A stretch of 64,000 nucleotides of DNA from Ketobacter alkanivorans (GCF_002863865.1 NZ_CP022684.1:1951501-2015500); one strand, 5' to 3'; positions 9,340 to 19,803 are shown, counted from the stretch's first letter. Made by a program: numbers and translations. Notes: generated by a model not told the origin, from the sequence alone.

Positions 9340-9759
9340 TTACTTGCCTTTCACCAAAGGCAATCCGTCTGATTTCCAAGTGGTGATACCACCGGACAAC
9401 CGCTGCACACTGGCAAAGCCTTCCGCGTGCAGTATCTTGCCGGCGGCTCCGGCGTGTTGACCCATTTTACAAACGATCACCACTGGCTTGTCTTTAAACT
9501 GGGTGATATCACCCACGCTTTCTTTCAGTTTGCTGAAGGGAATATTGCGCGAACCGGTGATGTGACCTTCTCGATAGTCCTTACTGTCACGCACATCCAG
9601 CACCAGGGCGTCTTCCTTGTTCATTAAATGAGTGAGCCGCTGGGAAGTGACCGTTTTGCCGCCTCGACGGGATTCCAGCACAAAAAACAGTACCACCAAG
9701 ACCACAAAGGTACCCACCAGCTCGGGGTGGTTCATCGAAAACTCAAGCAGACGATCCAT
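9340..9759 (-). CDS. yibN: Membrane-anchored rhodanese-like protein (YibN)
   Basis: Rhodanese-domain protein of 139 residues with an N-terminal membrane anchor at about 13-29. The rhodanese fold shows LVLDVRDSKDYREGHI and the active-site loop with Cys97 (CKMGQHA). Such proteins transfer sulfur or act as redox adaptors at the membrane; the acceptor here is not evident. It is first in the yibN-grxC-secB run and divergent from gpmI. Confidence 0.9.
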   Translation of the reverse strand: MDRLLEFSMNHPELVGTFVVLVVLFFVLESRRGGKTVTSQRLTHLMNKEDALVLDVRDSKDYREGHITGSRNIPFSKLKESVGDITQFKDKPVVIVCKMGQHAGAAGKILHAEGFASVQRLSGGITTWKSDGLPLVKGK

Positions 9760-9962
9760 TTATTATTCCCAGAAATTCAATAAGTTACCTGCATACAGGC
9801 AGAACAGGACACGAAATAGCAGCAGAGTATACCTGAAACCGGTAAAGGCCGACCACCGCCACAGACGCACAGCTCATGCTTCGCAGGGTTTTTTCAGGTA
9901 AAATCTCCCCTCACGTAAACTCGACACTCCACTAACCGAGATGTAGCCGACAAGTTGGAATC

Positions 9963-11504
9963 ATGAGCCAGTCACGCAAACCCCACGTTTTAATCATTCT
10001 GGATGGCTTCGGCCACCGCACTGAAACCGAATTCAACGCCATTGCTCACGCCCGGAAACCGACCTGGGACAAGCTCTGGAGTGAGCGCCCACACACGCTG
10101 ATATCCGGATCGGGCATGGATGTTGGCCTGCCCAACGGACAGATGGGCAACTCCGAAGTAGGGCATATGAATCTGGGCGCCGGCCGCATTGTGTATCAGG
10201 ATTTCACCCGCATCACCAAAGATATTGAAGATGGCGGGTTCTTCGAGAATCCTGCATTGGTGACCGCGGTTGAGCACAGCGTGGCGAACAACAGCGCCGT
10301 TCATCTTATGGGCCTGCTTTCCCCCGGTGGCGTGCACAGCCATGAAGATCACTTTCTGGCCATGATAGAACTGGCTGCCCAAAAAGGCGCCAACCAGGTT
10401 TACGTTCATGCATTTCTGGATGGCCGTGATATGCCACCCAAATCCGCCCGAGCCAGCCTGGAGAAAGTTCAAGCTAAGCTGGATGCCACCGGCGTTGGCC
10501 GTATCGCCAGCCTTATCGGCCGCTACTATGCCATGGATCGGGACAACAGATGGGATCGCGTAGAGGCCGCATACAACCTGCTGACATTGGGAGAGTGTGA
10601 ATTCACCAGCGCCAATCCAGTGGATGGCCTGCTGGCCGCCTACGAGCGCGACGAAACCGATGAATTCGTTAAACCCACGGTGATTGCCGCCGCAGGCCAA
10701 ACCGCCGCCACCTTAAACGATGGTGATAGCGTAATCTTTATGAACTTCCGCGCTGACCGGGCCCGCGAAATCACCCGCGCCATCATCCAGCCTGGATTCT
10801 CTGACTTTGAGCGCAGGAAAGTCCCGGCACTGGCAGATTATGTGATGCTGACCCAATACGCAGCTGACATCAGAGCCAGCTGTGCCTATCCACCCACTGA
10901 CCTGGTGAATGTACTGGGAGACTATCTGGCTCAGAATAACAAAACCCAACTGCGCATTGCCGAAACCGAGAAATACGCCCACGTCACCTTCTTTTTCAGC
11001 GGTGGCCGCGAAGAGCCTTTCCCCGGCGAAGAACGCATTCTGATCAAGTCTCCCAATGTTGCCACCTACGACCTGCAACCGGAAATGAGTGCTCCTGAAG
11101 TGACCGACAAACTGGTGGAGGCCATCACCAGCGGCAAGTTCGATGTGCTGATCTGCAACTACGCCAACGGCGACATGGTAGGGCACACTGGCAAATTCGA
11201 CGCTGCCGTAAAAGCGGTGGAAGCGCTAGACAGTTGCCTGAACCGGCTGGTAGAGGCCATTGAACAAACCGGAGGTGACATGCTGATCACCGCCGACCAT
11301 GGCAACTGCGAGCAGATGGAAGACCCGAACAGTGGCCAGCCTCACACCGCGCACACCACCGAACTGGTGCCTTTGGTGTATGTGGGTGCCCGCGACGTTA
11401 CCCTGCAAGCGGCGGGCGGCAAGCTGTCTGACATCGCCCCCACGCTCCTCAAGCTGATGGATCTGCCCCAGCCAGCGGAAATGAGCGGCAAGCCGCTACT
11501 CTGA
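9963..11504 (+). CDS. gpmI: 2,3-bisphosphoglycerate-independent phosphoglycerate mutase
   Basis: Glycolytic and gluconeogenic enzyme interconverting 3- and 2-phosphoglycerate, using two Mn(II) ions and a phosphoserine intermediate. The 513 residues match the family. Metal-binding Asp14 lies in ILDGFG and the catalytic Ser64 in [10 protein letters not shown]. Later metal sites are visible as [12 protein letters not shown] and ADHGNCE. envC follows 11 bases downstream, the same gpmI-envC order as in E. coli. Confidence 0.98.
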   Translation: MSQSRKPHVLIILDGFGHRTETEFNAIAHARKPTWDKLWSERPHTLISGSGMDVGLPNGQMGNSEVGHMNLGAGRIVYQDFTRITKDIEDGGFFENPALVTAVEHSVANNSAVHLMGLLSPGGVHSHEDHFLAMIELAAQKGANQVYVHAFLDGRDMPPKSARASLEKVQAKLDATGVGRIASLIGRYYAMDRDNRWDRVEAAYNLLTLGECEFTSANPVDGLLAAYERDETDEFVKPTVIAAAGQTAATLNDGDSVIFMNFRADRAREITRAIIQPGFSDFERRKVPALADYVMLTQYAADIRASCAYPPTDLVNVLGDYLAQNNKTQLRIAETEKYAHVTFFFSGGREEPFPGEERILIKSPNVATYDLQPEMSAPEVTDKLVEAITSGKFDVLICNYANGDMVGHTGKFDAAVKAVEALDSCLNRLVEAIEQTGGDMLITADHGNCEQMEDPNSGQPHTAHTTELVPLVYVGARDVTLQAAGGKLSDIAPTLLKLMDLPQPAEMSGKPLL

Positions 11505-11515
11505 ACCGCTGCCTG

Positions 11516-12667
11516 ATGCCCTTCATCCGCTTACTGGCAATCCTGTTGATTGGCCTGGCTTTGAGCCGGGCCTTTCCCGTTTGGGCTAATGTTGACCCCG
11601 TTGCGACCAAAAAAGAGCTGCAAAAGATCCAAAGCCGTATCCAGGATCTGCAAAAAGAAATCAAACGCACCCAATCCCGCCGCAGCGATACCGAGCGTGC
11701 CCTGCAAAAAGCCGAGCAAGCCATCAGCAACACTCGCCGCAAGCTCAGTGAAGTGAACACCTCCATGGCGCGCTCTGAAGCCAAATTAAAGGAGCTGCGC
11801 AAAGCCCAGCACGAACTGAACAAAGCCAAAGAGGCCCAGCGCTCAGCCCTCAAGCAGGACATCAATGCCGCCTACCGCACCGGCCGCCAGGAGTACGTGA
11901 AGCTGCTGTTGAATCAGGAGCAGCCCGACAAAATGGCCCGCCTTATGAAGTATTACGACTACTTTCATCAGGCGCGCATGGAGCGTATTACCGCCTTCAA
12001 CCAGACCCTCAACGACATCAAATCCAACGAAGTCAGCATCAATGAGGAAGTCACCCAACTGGTCACGCTGAAAGCAGATCTCAACCAGGAACAACAACGC
12101 CTGCAAGATGCAAAAGAACAGCGCAAACTGGCCCTGGCCAAGCTGGACAGCAGCCTGCAGAGCGATGCATCCAAGGTCACCAGCCTCAAAACCAGTCAGA
12201 ACGAGCTGGAAGAAATTCTGCATCAAGTGCAAACCACCCTCAGCGATCTGCCCAGCAACATCGGCAAGCAGCCCTTCTCCAAACTGAAAGGCAAGCTCAG
12301 CTGGCCCAGCCAGGGGCGGGTTGTGAAACGCTTCGGCAACCGCAGAGAAAGCGGCTCCCTGCGCTGGAATGGAGTGGTCATCAGCACCCAGGAAGGCAGC
12401 CAGGTCAAAGCCGTACACTATGGCCGGGTGGTCTTCTCAGACTGGATGCGCGGCTTTGGCATGCTCACTATAGTGGATCATGGTGATGGCTACCTGAGCT
12501 TGTATGGACACAACGAAACCTTGCTAAAAAGCCCCGGCGACTGGGTTGATTCAGGTGAGGCCATCGCCTACAGCGGCCGCAGCGGTGGCCAGGATCAAGC
12601 ATCGCTGTATTTTGAGATTCGCAAAAATGGCAAACCGGTGAACCCATCCCACTGGTGTCGCGGCTAA
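11516..12667 (+). CDS. envC: Murein hydrolase activator EnvC
   Basis: Periplasmic division factor of 383 residues that activates N-acetylmuramyl-L-alanine amidases at the septum. It has a signal peptide (about 1-24), two long coiled-coil segments (about 30-110 and 155-250) and a C-terminal LytM/M23 domain (about 265-380). The LytM domain lacks the metal-binding His residues of active endopeptidases (RWNGVVI and LYFEIRKNG at the positions of the usual H and HxH), as expected of the non-catalytic EnvC subfamily. It is in an operon-like arrangement with gpmI. Confidence 0.93.
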   Translation: MPFIRLLAILLIGLALSRAFPVWANVDPVATKKELQKIQSRIQDLQKEIKRTQSRRSDTERALQKAEQAISNTRRKLSEVNTSMARSEAKLKELRKAQHELNKAKEAQRSALKQDINAAYRTGRQEYVKLLLNQEQPDKMARLMKYYDYFHQARMERITAFNQTLNDIKSNEVSINEEVTQLVTLKADLNQEQQRLQDAKEQRKLALAKLDSSLQSDASKVTSLKTSQNELEEILHQVQTTLSDLPSNIGKQPFSKLKGKLSWPSQGRVVKRFGNRRESGSLRWNGVVISTQEGSQVKAVHYGRVVFSDWMRGFGMLTIVDHGDGYLSLYGHNETLLKSPGDWVDSGEAIAYSGRSGGQDQASLYFEIRKNGKPVNPSHWCRG

Positions 12668-12843
12668 CCGCTGCCACGAATTTACACGCAGCGTCGCCGC
12701 AGATAGTGCCACAGGCTCCATTTCGCGCTACTCTAAACAAGCTAACTAAATGATTTTGATGTGAAACCAGACTCAGGGTTGAGTGTCTTATTCACATCTC
12801 ACCGGTTTCTCCGGTATCGACTACAGCCAAACAGGAGTAGAAC

Positions 12844-14238
12844 ATGGGTTTTCGACCTTCGTCCCACTGGCGGCCATTGTGGCAGCGCAGCCTGCTGATC
12901 TCACTACTGGCGTTGAGCCCATTCGCGTATTCACAAGAACCCGCAAGCAAAGAGGAAGCGGCCCAGTCGGAAGCCGATAGCAGCGCTGTCGAACCCCAGC
13001 CCAAGAACCAAGGCCTGCTGCCGATTAACGAACTGCGCACCTTTGCTGATGTGTTTGATCGTATCAAACAGGCCTATGTAGAAGAAGTAGACGATAAAAC
13101 CCTGCTGGAAAACGCCATTCAGGGCATGCTGACCGAGCTGGACCCTCACTCTGCCTACCTTAAGCCGGAGGCCTACCAGGATCTGCAAATCAACACTACC
13201 GGTGAGTTCGGTGGGCTGGGTATTGAAGTGGGCATGGAAGATGGTTTCGTAAAAGTCATCACCCCCATCGACGACACCCCAGCAAAAAAAGCAGGCGTGG
13301 AAGCCGGTGACCTGATCATCAAACTCGACAGCACCCCGGTCAAAGGCCTGACACTGGGCGATGCGGTAAAACTGATGCGAGGCAAACCCGGCTCCGACAT
13401 CATCCTCACCATCATTCGCGCAGGGGTGGATAAACCTCTGGAAATCACCGTTACCCGCGCAGTCATTACCGTACAAAGCGTTAAAGGCCGCCTGCTGGAT
13501 CCTGGTTACGGCTACGTGCGCTTGTCCCAGTTTCAGATCAACACCGGCGGCGACATGATCAAACTGCTGGCAAAGTTAAAGAAAGAGAACAAATCCGAGC
13601 TGAAAGGCTTAGTGCTGGATCTGCGCAACAACCCCGGCGGCGTATTGCAAGCAGCGGTGGATGTGACCGACGCCTTTATAGATGATGGATTGGTGGTTTA
13701 CACCAAAGGCCGACTGCCGGATTCCGATATGAAATTCCGCGCCTCCCCTGGCGACCTGCTTAACGGCGTTCCCATCGTGGTATTGGTAAACGGCGGGTCC
13801 GCCTCAGCGTCCGAAATCGTAGCGGGCGCACTGCAGGATCACAGCCGCGCAGTAATCATGGGCACCACCTCCTTTGGCAAAGGGTCTGTGCAAACCGTAT
13901 TGCCTCTGCATAACAACCGCGCCCTCAAGCTCACCACCGCCCGCTACTACACCCCCAGCGGCCGCTCCATCCAGGCCCAAGGTATTGAGCCCGACATCAA
14001 AGTGGAAAACGCCCACCTCACCAAAGTCGAGGAAATGTCACGGGTAAAAGAGCGCGATCTGAGCGGGCACTTGGAAAACCCGGAAGGCGAGGGTGAAAAA
14101 GACGCGAAAGCACCGAAGAAGCAGGACTTGGTGGATACCGACTATCAATTGTACGAAGCCTTGAATCTACTCAAAGCCCTCAACGTACTGAAACGCCCCG
14201 CTGCCACCGCCAGCGAAAGCACCATACCCAAAACGTAG
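12844..14238 (+). CDS. ctpA: S41-family carboxyl-terminal protease (CtpA-like)
   Basis: Periplasmic Ser/Lys protease of 464 residues. A signal peptide (about 1-30), a PDZ domain (about 110-190, with GGLGIEVG) and the S41 catalytic domain are visible. The nucleophile Ser is in GGSASASEI and the general-base Lys in FGKGSVQT. The C-terminal 70 residues are charged and variable. Such enzymes trim or degrade envelope proteins, often with a lipoprotein adaptor. In many gammaproteobacteria ctpA is followed directly by yibQ; here the nos cluster intervenes. Confidence 0.94.
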   Translation: MGFRPSSHWRPLWQRSLLISLLALSPFAYSQEPASKEEAAQSEADSSAVEPQPKNQGLLPINELRTFADVFDRIKQAYVEEVDDKTLLENAIQGMLTELDPHSAYLKPEAYQDLQINTTGEFGGLGIEVGMEDGFVKVITPIDDTPAKKAGVEAGDLIIKLDSTPVKGLTLGDAVKLMRGKPGSDIILTIIRAGVDKPLEITVTRAVITVQSVKGRLLDPGYGYVRLSQFQINTGGDMIKLLAKLKKENKSELKGLVLDLRNNPGGVLQAAVDVTDAFIDDGLVVYTKGRLPDSDMKFRASPGDLLNGVPIVVLVNGGSASASEIVAGALQDHSRAVIMGTTSFGKGSVQTVLPLHNNRALKLTTARYYTPSGRSIQAQGIEPDIKVENAHLTKVEEMSRVKERDLSGHLENPEGEGEKDAKAPKKQDLVDTDYQLYEALNLLKALNVLKRPAATASESTIPKT

Positions 14239-14259
14239 TACCTCCTACCTCTCAAGTAC

Positions 14260-14305
14260 AACCCGCCTCTACCCGTTGATACAAATCAACGGAAAGAGGC
14301 GGGTT
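14260..14305. promoter_or_regulatory. FNR/DNR box centred in a 46-bp inverted repeat
   Basis: TTGATACAAATCAA at 14276-14289 is a perfect match to the FNR/ANR/DNR consensus TTGAT-N4-ATCAA. It is extended to CCGTTGAT/ATCAACGG and surrounded by a second pair of perfect arms, AACCCGCCTCT (14260-14270) and AGAGGCGGGTT (14295-14305), all sharing one centre at 14282.5. As RNA from ctpA this would fold into a long hairpin, but the bases after it (GCTTTCTAT) are a poor U tract. Control of nosR by a CRP/FNR-family regulator is inferred from established biology of nos promoters. Confidence 0.85.
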
Positions 14306-14311
14306 GCTTTC

Positions 14312-14317
14312 TATACT
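14312..14317 (+). promoter_or_regulatory. Predicted -10 element of the nosR promoter
   Basis: TATACT at 14312-14317 would give transcription starting near 14324. That places the FNR/DNR box centre at about -41.5, the standard class II activation distance. No good -35 hexamer is needed or seen because the activator site occupies that position. Confidence 0.6.
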
Positions 14318-14333
14318 GCCCTCCAACGATGCC

Positions 14334-14350
14334 TGCGACAATTTGTCGCA
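14334..14350. promoter_or_regulatory. 17-bp palindrome in the nosR leader
   Basis: TGCGACAATTTGTCGCA is a perfect palindrome with 8-bp arms, lying about 10-26 bases after the predicted start and 36 bases before the nosR ATG. The GCGAC/GTCGC half-sites resemble those described for RegA/PrrA/ActR/RegR response regulators, which control redox genes. It could equally be an operator for another regulator or an RNA stem. Confidence 0.45.
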
Positions 14351-14385
14351 CCCTCATTCTCAGGCATGGTTGCGAGGGACAGTAG

Positions 14386-16527
14386 ATGCTTTATGACCGC
14401 TTGCGCAAAGCCCGCCTGAACATCTTGGGGCTTATCGCCGTGGCCCATGTCTTGATCATAGGGCCGGTGCTGGCGCAATCCGAAAGCAGTGCTGACCAGC
14501 GCCAAAAATTACTCACCCCCTTCGGCAACAGCGCCACCCTGGGCCCGAGGGATGATACGCAGAAGCTCTGGCCCATCCTCAACAATGGCGATGTTGTGGG
14601 GTACGGTTTTGAAACCAACGATCAAGTTAAAATCCCCGCCTATTCCGGAAAACCCATCAATATTCTGATGGCGCTCGATCTGGCCGGCACCATCAAAACT
14701 GCGTGGGTATTATCTCATCATGAACCGATTCTACTGGTGGGCATTCCGGAGCAAAAACTATGGAATTTCGCGCGCCAGTACGAAGGCATGGCAATCACAG
14801 ACAGCATTCGCGTAGGGCATTCATCCGATACCAACACCAAAACGGTCGATGCGGTGACCGGGGCCACAGTGACCATTATGGTGGTACACGAAGCCATGCT
14901 GCGCTCAGCAAAAAAAGTAGCGAAAGCCACCGGCATGCTGGGCGCTAATGTGCCTGAAGGCGCCAAACCCATCGTAATACAGGATCACGACGAGGCCGCC
15001 GACTGGAACCGCCTCACCGGTAATGGTGCCCTGAGACGGCTGCATCTAACCCGCGCCGAGGTGGACACCGCCTTCATCGGCACCGAGGCAGAAGGCATAG
15101 ACATCGCCCCTGAAGATCAGCAGTCAGATACCTTCATCGACCTGTACTACGGCTACCTGAACATCCCGACCATCGGCCGCAATCTGTTGGGGGACGCTGA
15201 GTACACATGGTTAATGGGCGAAATGAATGCAGGGGATCATGCCATCGCCGTCATGGCCAACGGTGACTATTCCTTCAAGGGCTCCGGTTATGTGCGCGGC
15301 GGCATATTCGATCGCCTTCAACTGGTTCAGGGTGGCACCCAAATCAGTTTTCGTGACGTAGATTACTATCGGCTTAATGATCTTTACCTGGAGCAGATAC
15401 CCGAATTCGGCGAGATGGCAATCTTCATCATACGTGCCGACTACGACTTTGATCCCGCCGCACAATGGGATGTTGAACTGCTGGTACGGCGTCAGACCGG
15501 CCCCATAGAAAGCACTTTTGTAGGCTTTACCGGCAGCTATCAGTTACCACAAACCATGCTCAACCAACCAGCCCCGTCCACCGCCATCTCACTGGATGAC
15601 ACCAACGATGCGCCCCTATGGATCAGCATATGGCAACAGCGAACCTTCCAACTGGTGGTGCTCTGTATCAGCCTCATACTGCTCACCGGCATCATCTTTT
15701 TTCAAGACTGGCTGGTGCGCTATCCCCGCCTACTCCACAACCTGCGTCGCGGCTTTCTGATCTATACCGTGTTATTTCTGGGCTGGTATTCGCTGGGCCA
15801 ACTGTCCATTGTCAACGTGCTGACATTCTCCCACGCCTTAATGGGCGACTTCCGTTGGGAACTGTTTCTGATGGATCCGGTGATCTTTATTCTATGGGGT
15901 TTCACTGCCGCCACCATCGTGCTGTGGGGACGCGGAATTTTCTGTGGTTGGCTGTGCCCGTTCGGTGCCTTGCAGGAACTCATCAACGAAGCGGCCCGCA
16001 AACTCAAAGTCAAACAAATTGAATTACCCTTTGCGGTACACGAGCGCCTGTGGGCACTGAAATACATCATCTTGCTGGCGTTATTTGGTTTGTCGCTGGA
16101 ATCCATGTCGAGCGCCGAACGCTACGCCGAGGTAGAACCCTTTAAAACTACGTTCCTGCTGGTATTCAACCGCGAATGGTGGTTTGCAGGCTGGGCATTG
16201 ATGCTGCTGTTTGTCTCGATTTTCACCCGCAAAGTTTATTGTCGCTACCTGTGTCCGCTGGGCGCGGCGCTGGCCATTCCCACCAAGCTGCGCCTGTTCG
16301 ACTGGCTTAAACGACGCAAAGAATGTGGCGACCCCTGCCAGCTCTGCGCAGTTGAATGTGAAATACAGGCTATCCATCCCGACGGCACCATCAACGCAAA
16401 CGAATGCCATCACTGCCTGGATTGCCAGATCACCTATCACAACAGCAACAAATGTCCGCCCCTCATCAACAAAGGCAAAAAACGCAAAAAGGCCAACCCC
16501 AAGCTCATTGACGTAATCACAACCTGA
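14386..16527 (+). CDS. nosR: NosR, membrane iron-sulfur flavoprotein for N2O reductase
   Basis: Polytopic inner membrane protein of 713 residues needed for expression and electron supply to NosZ. After a signal-like segment (about 10-30) comes a periplasmic FMN-binding domain with the covalent flavinylation motif DAVTGAT (acceptor Thr161). Membrane spans occur from about residue 418 onward, with two NosR/NapH-type CxxxCP motifs (CGWLCP, CRYLCP). A C-terminal ferredoxin-like domain has clustered Cys (CGDPCQLCAVEC and CHHCLDC). The start has GAGGGA upstream. First gene of the nos cluster; no ApbE flavin transferase gene lies nearby, so flavinylation must depend on a gene elsewhere. Confidence 0.97.
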   Translation: MLYDRLRKARLNILGLIAVAHVLIIGPVLAQSESSADQRQKLLTPFGNSATLGPRDDTQKLWPILNNGDVVGYGFETNDQVKIPAYSGKPINILMALDLAGTIKTAWVLSHHEPILLVGIPEQKLWNFARQYEGMAITDSIRVGHSSDTNTKTVDAVTGATVTIMVVHEAMLRSAKKVAKATGMLGANVPEGAKPIVIQDHDEAADWNRLTGNGALRRLHLTRAEVDTAFIGTEAEGIDIAPEDQQSDTFIDLYYGYLNIPTIGRNLLGDAEYTWLMGEMNAGDHAIAVMANGDYSFKGSGYVRGGIFDRLQLVQGGTQISFRDVDYYRLNDLYLEQIPEFGEMAIFIIRADYDFDPAAQWDVELLVRRQTGPIESTFVGFTGSYQLPQTMLNQPAPSTAISLDDTNDAPLWISIWQQRTFQLVVLCISLILLTGIIFFQDWLVRYPRLLHNLRRGFLIYTVLFLGWYSLGQLSIVNVLTFSHALMGDFRWELFLMDPVIFILWGFTAATIVLWGRGIFCGWLCPFGALQELINEAARKLKVKQIELPFAVHERLWALKYIILLALFGLSLESMSSAERYAEVEPFKTTFLLVFNREWWFAGWALMLLFVSIFTRKVYCRYLCPLGAALAIPTKLRLFDWLKRRKECGDPCQLCAVECEIQAIHPDGTINANECHHCLDCQITYHNSNKCPPLINKGKKRKKANPKLIDVITT

Positions 16528-16578
16528 AGACGAACTTACCCAGCTTCAAATATTACTCAGCAACCGGAGACACACAAA

Positions 16579-18474
16579 ATGGAAGACAAAAAGCCTGATA
16601 CTGAACAACCCCACACCGTCAGTCGGCGTGGATTCCTCGGTGCATCCACCATCGCAGGTGCTGCCGGTGTAGTTGGCGCAACAGGACTGGGCAGCGCCAT
16701 CATGACTCGCGAAGCATTCGCAAAAGCGGCCAAGGATGCCATGGCCAATGCCACCGTTCACCCCGGCGAACTGGATGAATATTACGGTTTCTGGAGTGGT
16801 GGCCATTCCGGTGAAGTACGCATTCTGGGTATACCCTCCATGCGTGAGCTGATGCGAATCCCGGTGTTTAACACCGAATCCGCCACCGGCTGGGGGTTAA
16901 CCGATGAAAGCAAACGGGTGAAAGGCGATTCGGCCCACATTCATTGCGGTGATGCCCATCACCCGCACATGTCCATGACCGATGGCCACTACGATGGCAA
17001 GTATGTATTCATCAACGACAAGCTCAACACCCGCGTTGCCCGCATTCGCTGCGACATCATGAAATGCGACAAGATACTCTCCATCCCCAATGTTCAGGCC
17101 ATCCATGGACTGCGCGTTCAAAAGGTGCCGCACACCAAATACGTATTCTGTAATGGTGAGTTCCGTATTCCGCAACCAAACGATGGTCGCGACCTGAACG
17201 ATCCCAGCAAATATTTCACCATGTACAACGCCGTTGATGCCGAGACCATGGAAATGGCATTTCAGGTAATCGTGGATGGCAACCTGGACAATACCGACGC
17301 CGACTACACCGGCCGTTTCACCGCTGCCACCTGCTACAACTCTGAAGAAGGTGTGACCCTGGGCGAAACCATGCGCAATGAACGCGACTGGGCCGTGGTG
17401 TTCGACATCCACGCCATCGAGAAAGCCGTGAAAGCAGGAAAATACACCACCATCGGCAACTCTAAAGTACCGGTAGTAGACGGGCGCGCCAAAGCCAATA
17501 GTCCGTTCACCCGCTACATCCCCGTGCCGAAATCACCCCACGGTTTAAACACCTCACCAGATGGAAAATATTTCGTCGCCAACGGCAAGCTATCCCCCAC
17601 TGTAACCATCATCGCCATTGATAAACTACCGGATCTATTCGCAGGTAAAATCAAAGAGCGGGACGCAGTAGTGGCAGAGCCTGAGCTGGGCCTGGGGCCA
17701 CTGCATACTGCATTTGATGGACGCGGCAACGCCTATACAACACTGTTCATTGACAGTCAGATCTGCAAATGGAGCCCGGCTGATGCCATTCGCGCTTACA
17801 ACGGAGAGAAAGTTAATTACATCAAACAGAAACTGGATGTGCACTACCAACCAGGGCACAACCACACCACCATGGGCGAAACCCGTGATGCCGACGGCAA
17901 ATATCTGATCTCACTGTGTAAGTTTTCAAAAGATAGATTCCTGCCTGTTGGGCCTCTGCACCCCGAGAACGATCAGCTGATCGATATTTCCGGCGATGAA
18001 ATGAAACTGGTACACGATGGCCCTACCTTCGCCGAACCACACGATTGCATGATTGTACATCGCAGCAAAGTGAAGCCCGCCAAACTGTGGACCCGAAACG
18101 ACCCGTTCTTTGCCGCTACCGTTGCCGCTGCAAAAAAAGATGGCGTCAACCTGGAGCAGGACAACAAAATCATCCGTGATGGCAAAAAGGTTCGGATATA
18201 CATGACCTCCATGGCACCCACCTTCGGGCTCAACGAGTTTACCGTTAAAACCGGAGACGAAGTCACCGTTGTGATTACCAACCTGGACAAAATCGAGGAC
18301 GTCACCCATGGCTTCGCGGTCTGTCAGCACGGTGTCAGCATGGAGGTGGGGCCACAGCAAACCAGCTCTATCACCTTCACGGCAGGCAGCCCTGGCTTGT
18401 ACTGGTATTACTGCCACTGGTTCTGTCACGCGCTGCACATGGAAATGCGCGGCCGCATGATGGTTGAGGCGTAA
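16579..18474 (+). CDS. nosZ: Nitrous oxide reductase NosZ (clade I, Tat-exported)
   Basis: Periplasmic copper enzyme reducing N2O to N2; 631 residues, the usual length. The N-terminus carries a twin-arginine signal (SRRGFLG, Arg16-Arg17), the mark of clade I. The beta-propeller domain holding CuZ shows the DAHHPHMS and MHGLRVQK-like His-rich segments (here GDAHHPH and IHGLRVQ). The C-terminal cupredoxin domain has the binuclear CuA motif with Cys612, Cys616, His620 and Met623. GGAGA precedes the ATG. nosD begins three bases after its stop. Confidence 0.98.
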   Translation: MEDKKPDTEQPHTVSRRGFLGASTIAGAAGVVGATGLGSAIMTREAFAKAAKDAMANATVHPGELDEYYGFWSGGHSGEVRILGIPSMRELMRIPVFNTESATGWGLTDESKRVKGDSAHIHCGDAHHPHMSMTDGHYDGKYVFINDKLNTRVARIRCDIMKCDKILSIPNVQAIHGLRVQKVPHTKYVFCNGEFRIPQPNDGRDLNDPSKYFTMYNAVDAETMEMAFQVIVDGNLDNTDADYTGRFTAATCYNSEEGVTLGETMRNERDWAVVFDIHAIEKAVKAGKYTTIGNSKVPVVDGRAKANSPFTRYIPVPKSPHGLNTSPDGKYFVANGKLSPTVTIIAIDKLPDLFAGKIKERDAVVAEPELGLGPLHTAFDGRGNAYTTLFIDSQICKWSPADAIRAYNGEKVNYIKQKLDVHYQPGHNHTTMGETRDADGKYLISLCKFSKDRFLPVGPLHPENDQLIDISGDEMKLVHDGPTFAEPHDCMIVHRSKVKPAKLWTRNDPFFAATVAAAKKDGVNLEQDNKIIRDGKKVRIYMTSMAPTFGLNEFTVKTGDEVTVVITNLDKIEDVTHGFAVCQHGVSMEVGPQQTSSITFTAGSPGLYWYYCHWFCHALHMEMRGRMMVEA

Positions 18475-18477
18475 ACG

Positions 18478-19803
18478 ATGCACAGGGTTGCACTGGCATC
18501 ACTGTTACTCTTGCTTTGCAGCTACGCTGTACAGGGCAAAACCGTAACCGACAGTGCAACCCTGCAGCGGGCGCTGGAACAATCCACAAGCCACATTGAA
18601 CTCAGCCCCGGCACCTACCGGGGCAACTTCACAATTCAATCTGCAACCAGCCTGCACTGCCAGTCTGGCGCCATTCTGGACGGTGCCGGGCAGGCTGACA
18701 CGCTTCGCATTAAAGCAGAAGGCGTCACTGTATCGGGTTGCCGCATCGTTGGCTGGGGCGATAATCTTACCGCTATGAATGCCGGTATCTTTGTAGAAAA
18801 GCAGGCCCACAAGGTCCGCCTGGAGCATAATCAACTTGAGGGCGACACGTTTGGCATCTGGGTGGATGGCAGCCGTGACGCGCACATTTATCACAACCGC
18901 ATACAAGGCAATGAACGCATCCGCTCCCAGGATCGCGGTAACGGCATCCATCTATTTTCAACCACTGGTGCCGATGTTGCTCACAATGAAGTGTGGCATA
19001 CCCGTGATGGAATCTATATCGACACCAGCAATCACAACCGATTGCACAACAACTACTTGCATCACCTGCGTTACGGCATTCATTACATGTACTCCTACCA
19101 TAATGAAGTATCCAATAACCGAACCCATTCTACCCGTACCGGTTATGCACTTATGCAATCCAAGCACTTGCATGTCTTCGGCAACCGATCCGAGCAGGAT
19201 GAAAATTATGGCATATTGATGAACTTCATTACCGACTCTAACTTGCACAACAACATCATTATTAATGTGCAAACCGGCAGTAATCCAACCGGCAGCGCTC
19301 ACATTCAAGGGGCCGAGGGCAAGGCATTATTTATCTATAACTCGGTATTCAACACCATTGCCTTCAATCGCCTGCAAGGCTCCGATTTAGGCATACATCT
19401 CACCGCCGGATCTGAAGACAATCAAATTCATAACAACGCCTTTATACACAACAAGCAGCAGGTTAAATACGTATCCAACCGGATGCAGGAGTGGTCCTAC
19501 CAGGAACGCGGCAATTATTGGAGCGACTATTTAGGTTGGGATCGTAACCGGGATGGAGTTGGCGACACCCACTACGAACCCAACGATGCCATGGACAAAG
19601 TACTTTGGACCTATCCCACAGCCCGACTTTTAATAAACAGCCCGGCAGTGGAAACGTTACGCTGGATACAAAAAGCGTTTCCGGTGTTAAAGCCTGCAGG
19701 CGTGCAGGACAGCTACCCACTTATGCAGCCCCCCGCAGACCTGCAGACAATAAATGCGCCGCCTGCGGTGACACTCAGCCCGCACTACGGAGACCATCCA
19801 TGA
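18478..19803 (+). CDS. nosD: NosD, periplasmic beta-helix copper-site maturation protein
   Basis: Periplasmic protein of 441 residues that works with the NosFY transporter to build the CuZ site of NosZ. A signal peptide (about 1-20, ending VQGK) is followed by many parallel beta-helix (CASH/NosD) turns with the N-N/H-x-h pattern such as HNRLHNNYLHHLRYGIHY, quoted in part as HNRLHNNYLHH. The C-terminal NYWSDYLGWDRNRDGVGD stretch is typical of NosD. Its stop overlaps the nosF start as ATGA. Confidence 0.95.
   Translation: MHRVALASLLLLLCSYAVQGKTVTDSATLQRALEQSTSHIELSPGTYRGNFTIQSATSLHCQSGAILDGAGQADTLRIKAEGVTVSGCRIVGWGDNLTAMNAGIFVEKQAHKVRLEHNQLEGDTFGIWVDGSRDAHIYHNRIQGNERIRSQDRGNGIHLFSTTGADVAHNEVWHTRDGIYIDTSNHNRLHNNYLHHLRYGIHYMYSYHNEVSNNRTHSTRTGYALMQSKHLHVFGNRSEQDENYGILMNFITDSNLHNNIIINVQTGSNPTGSAHIQGAEGKALFIYNSVFNTIAFNRLQGSDLGIHLTAGSEDNQIHNNAFIHNKQQVKYVSNRMQEWSYQERGNYWSDYLGWDRNRDGVGDTHYEPNDAMDKVLWTYPTARLLINSPAVETLRWIQKAFPVLKPAGVQDSYPLMQPPADLQTINAPPAVTLSPHYGDHP

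Noticed and set aside
9990..11186. Long minus-strand reading frames inside gpmI
   Set aside because: They are antisense shadows of a strongly biased coding frame and encode no recognisable protein.
14260..14305. Simple ctpA terminator
   Set aside because: The stem is strong but the following bases are a poor U tract and the centre is a perfect FNR/DNR box at the activation distance, so regulation is the better reading; dual use is kept as a hypothesis.
19605..19799. N-terminal extension of NosF
   Set aside because: It lies wholly inside nosD and lacks conserved sequence; the ATGA overlap at 19800 is the natural start.
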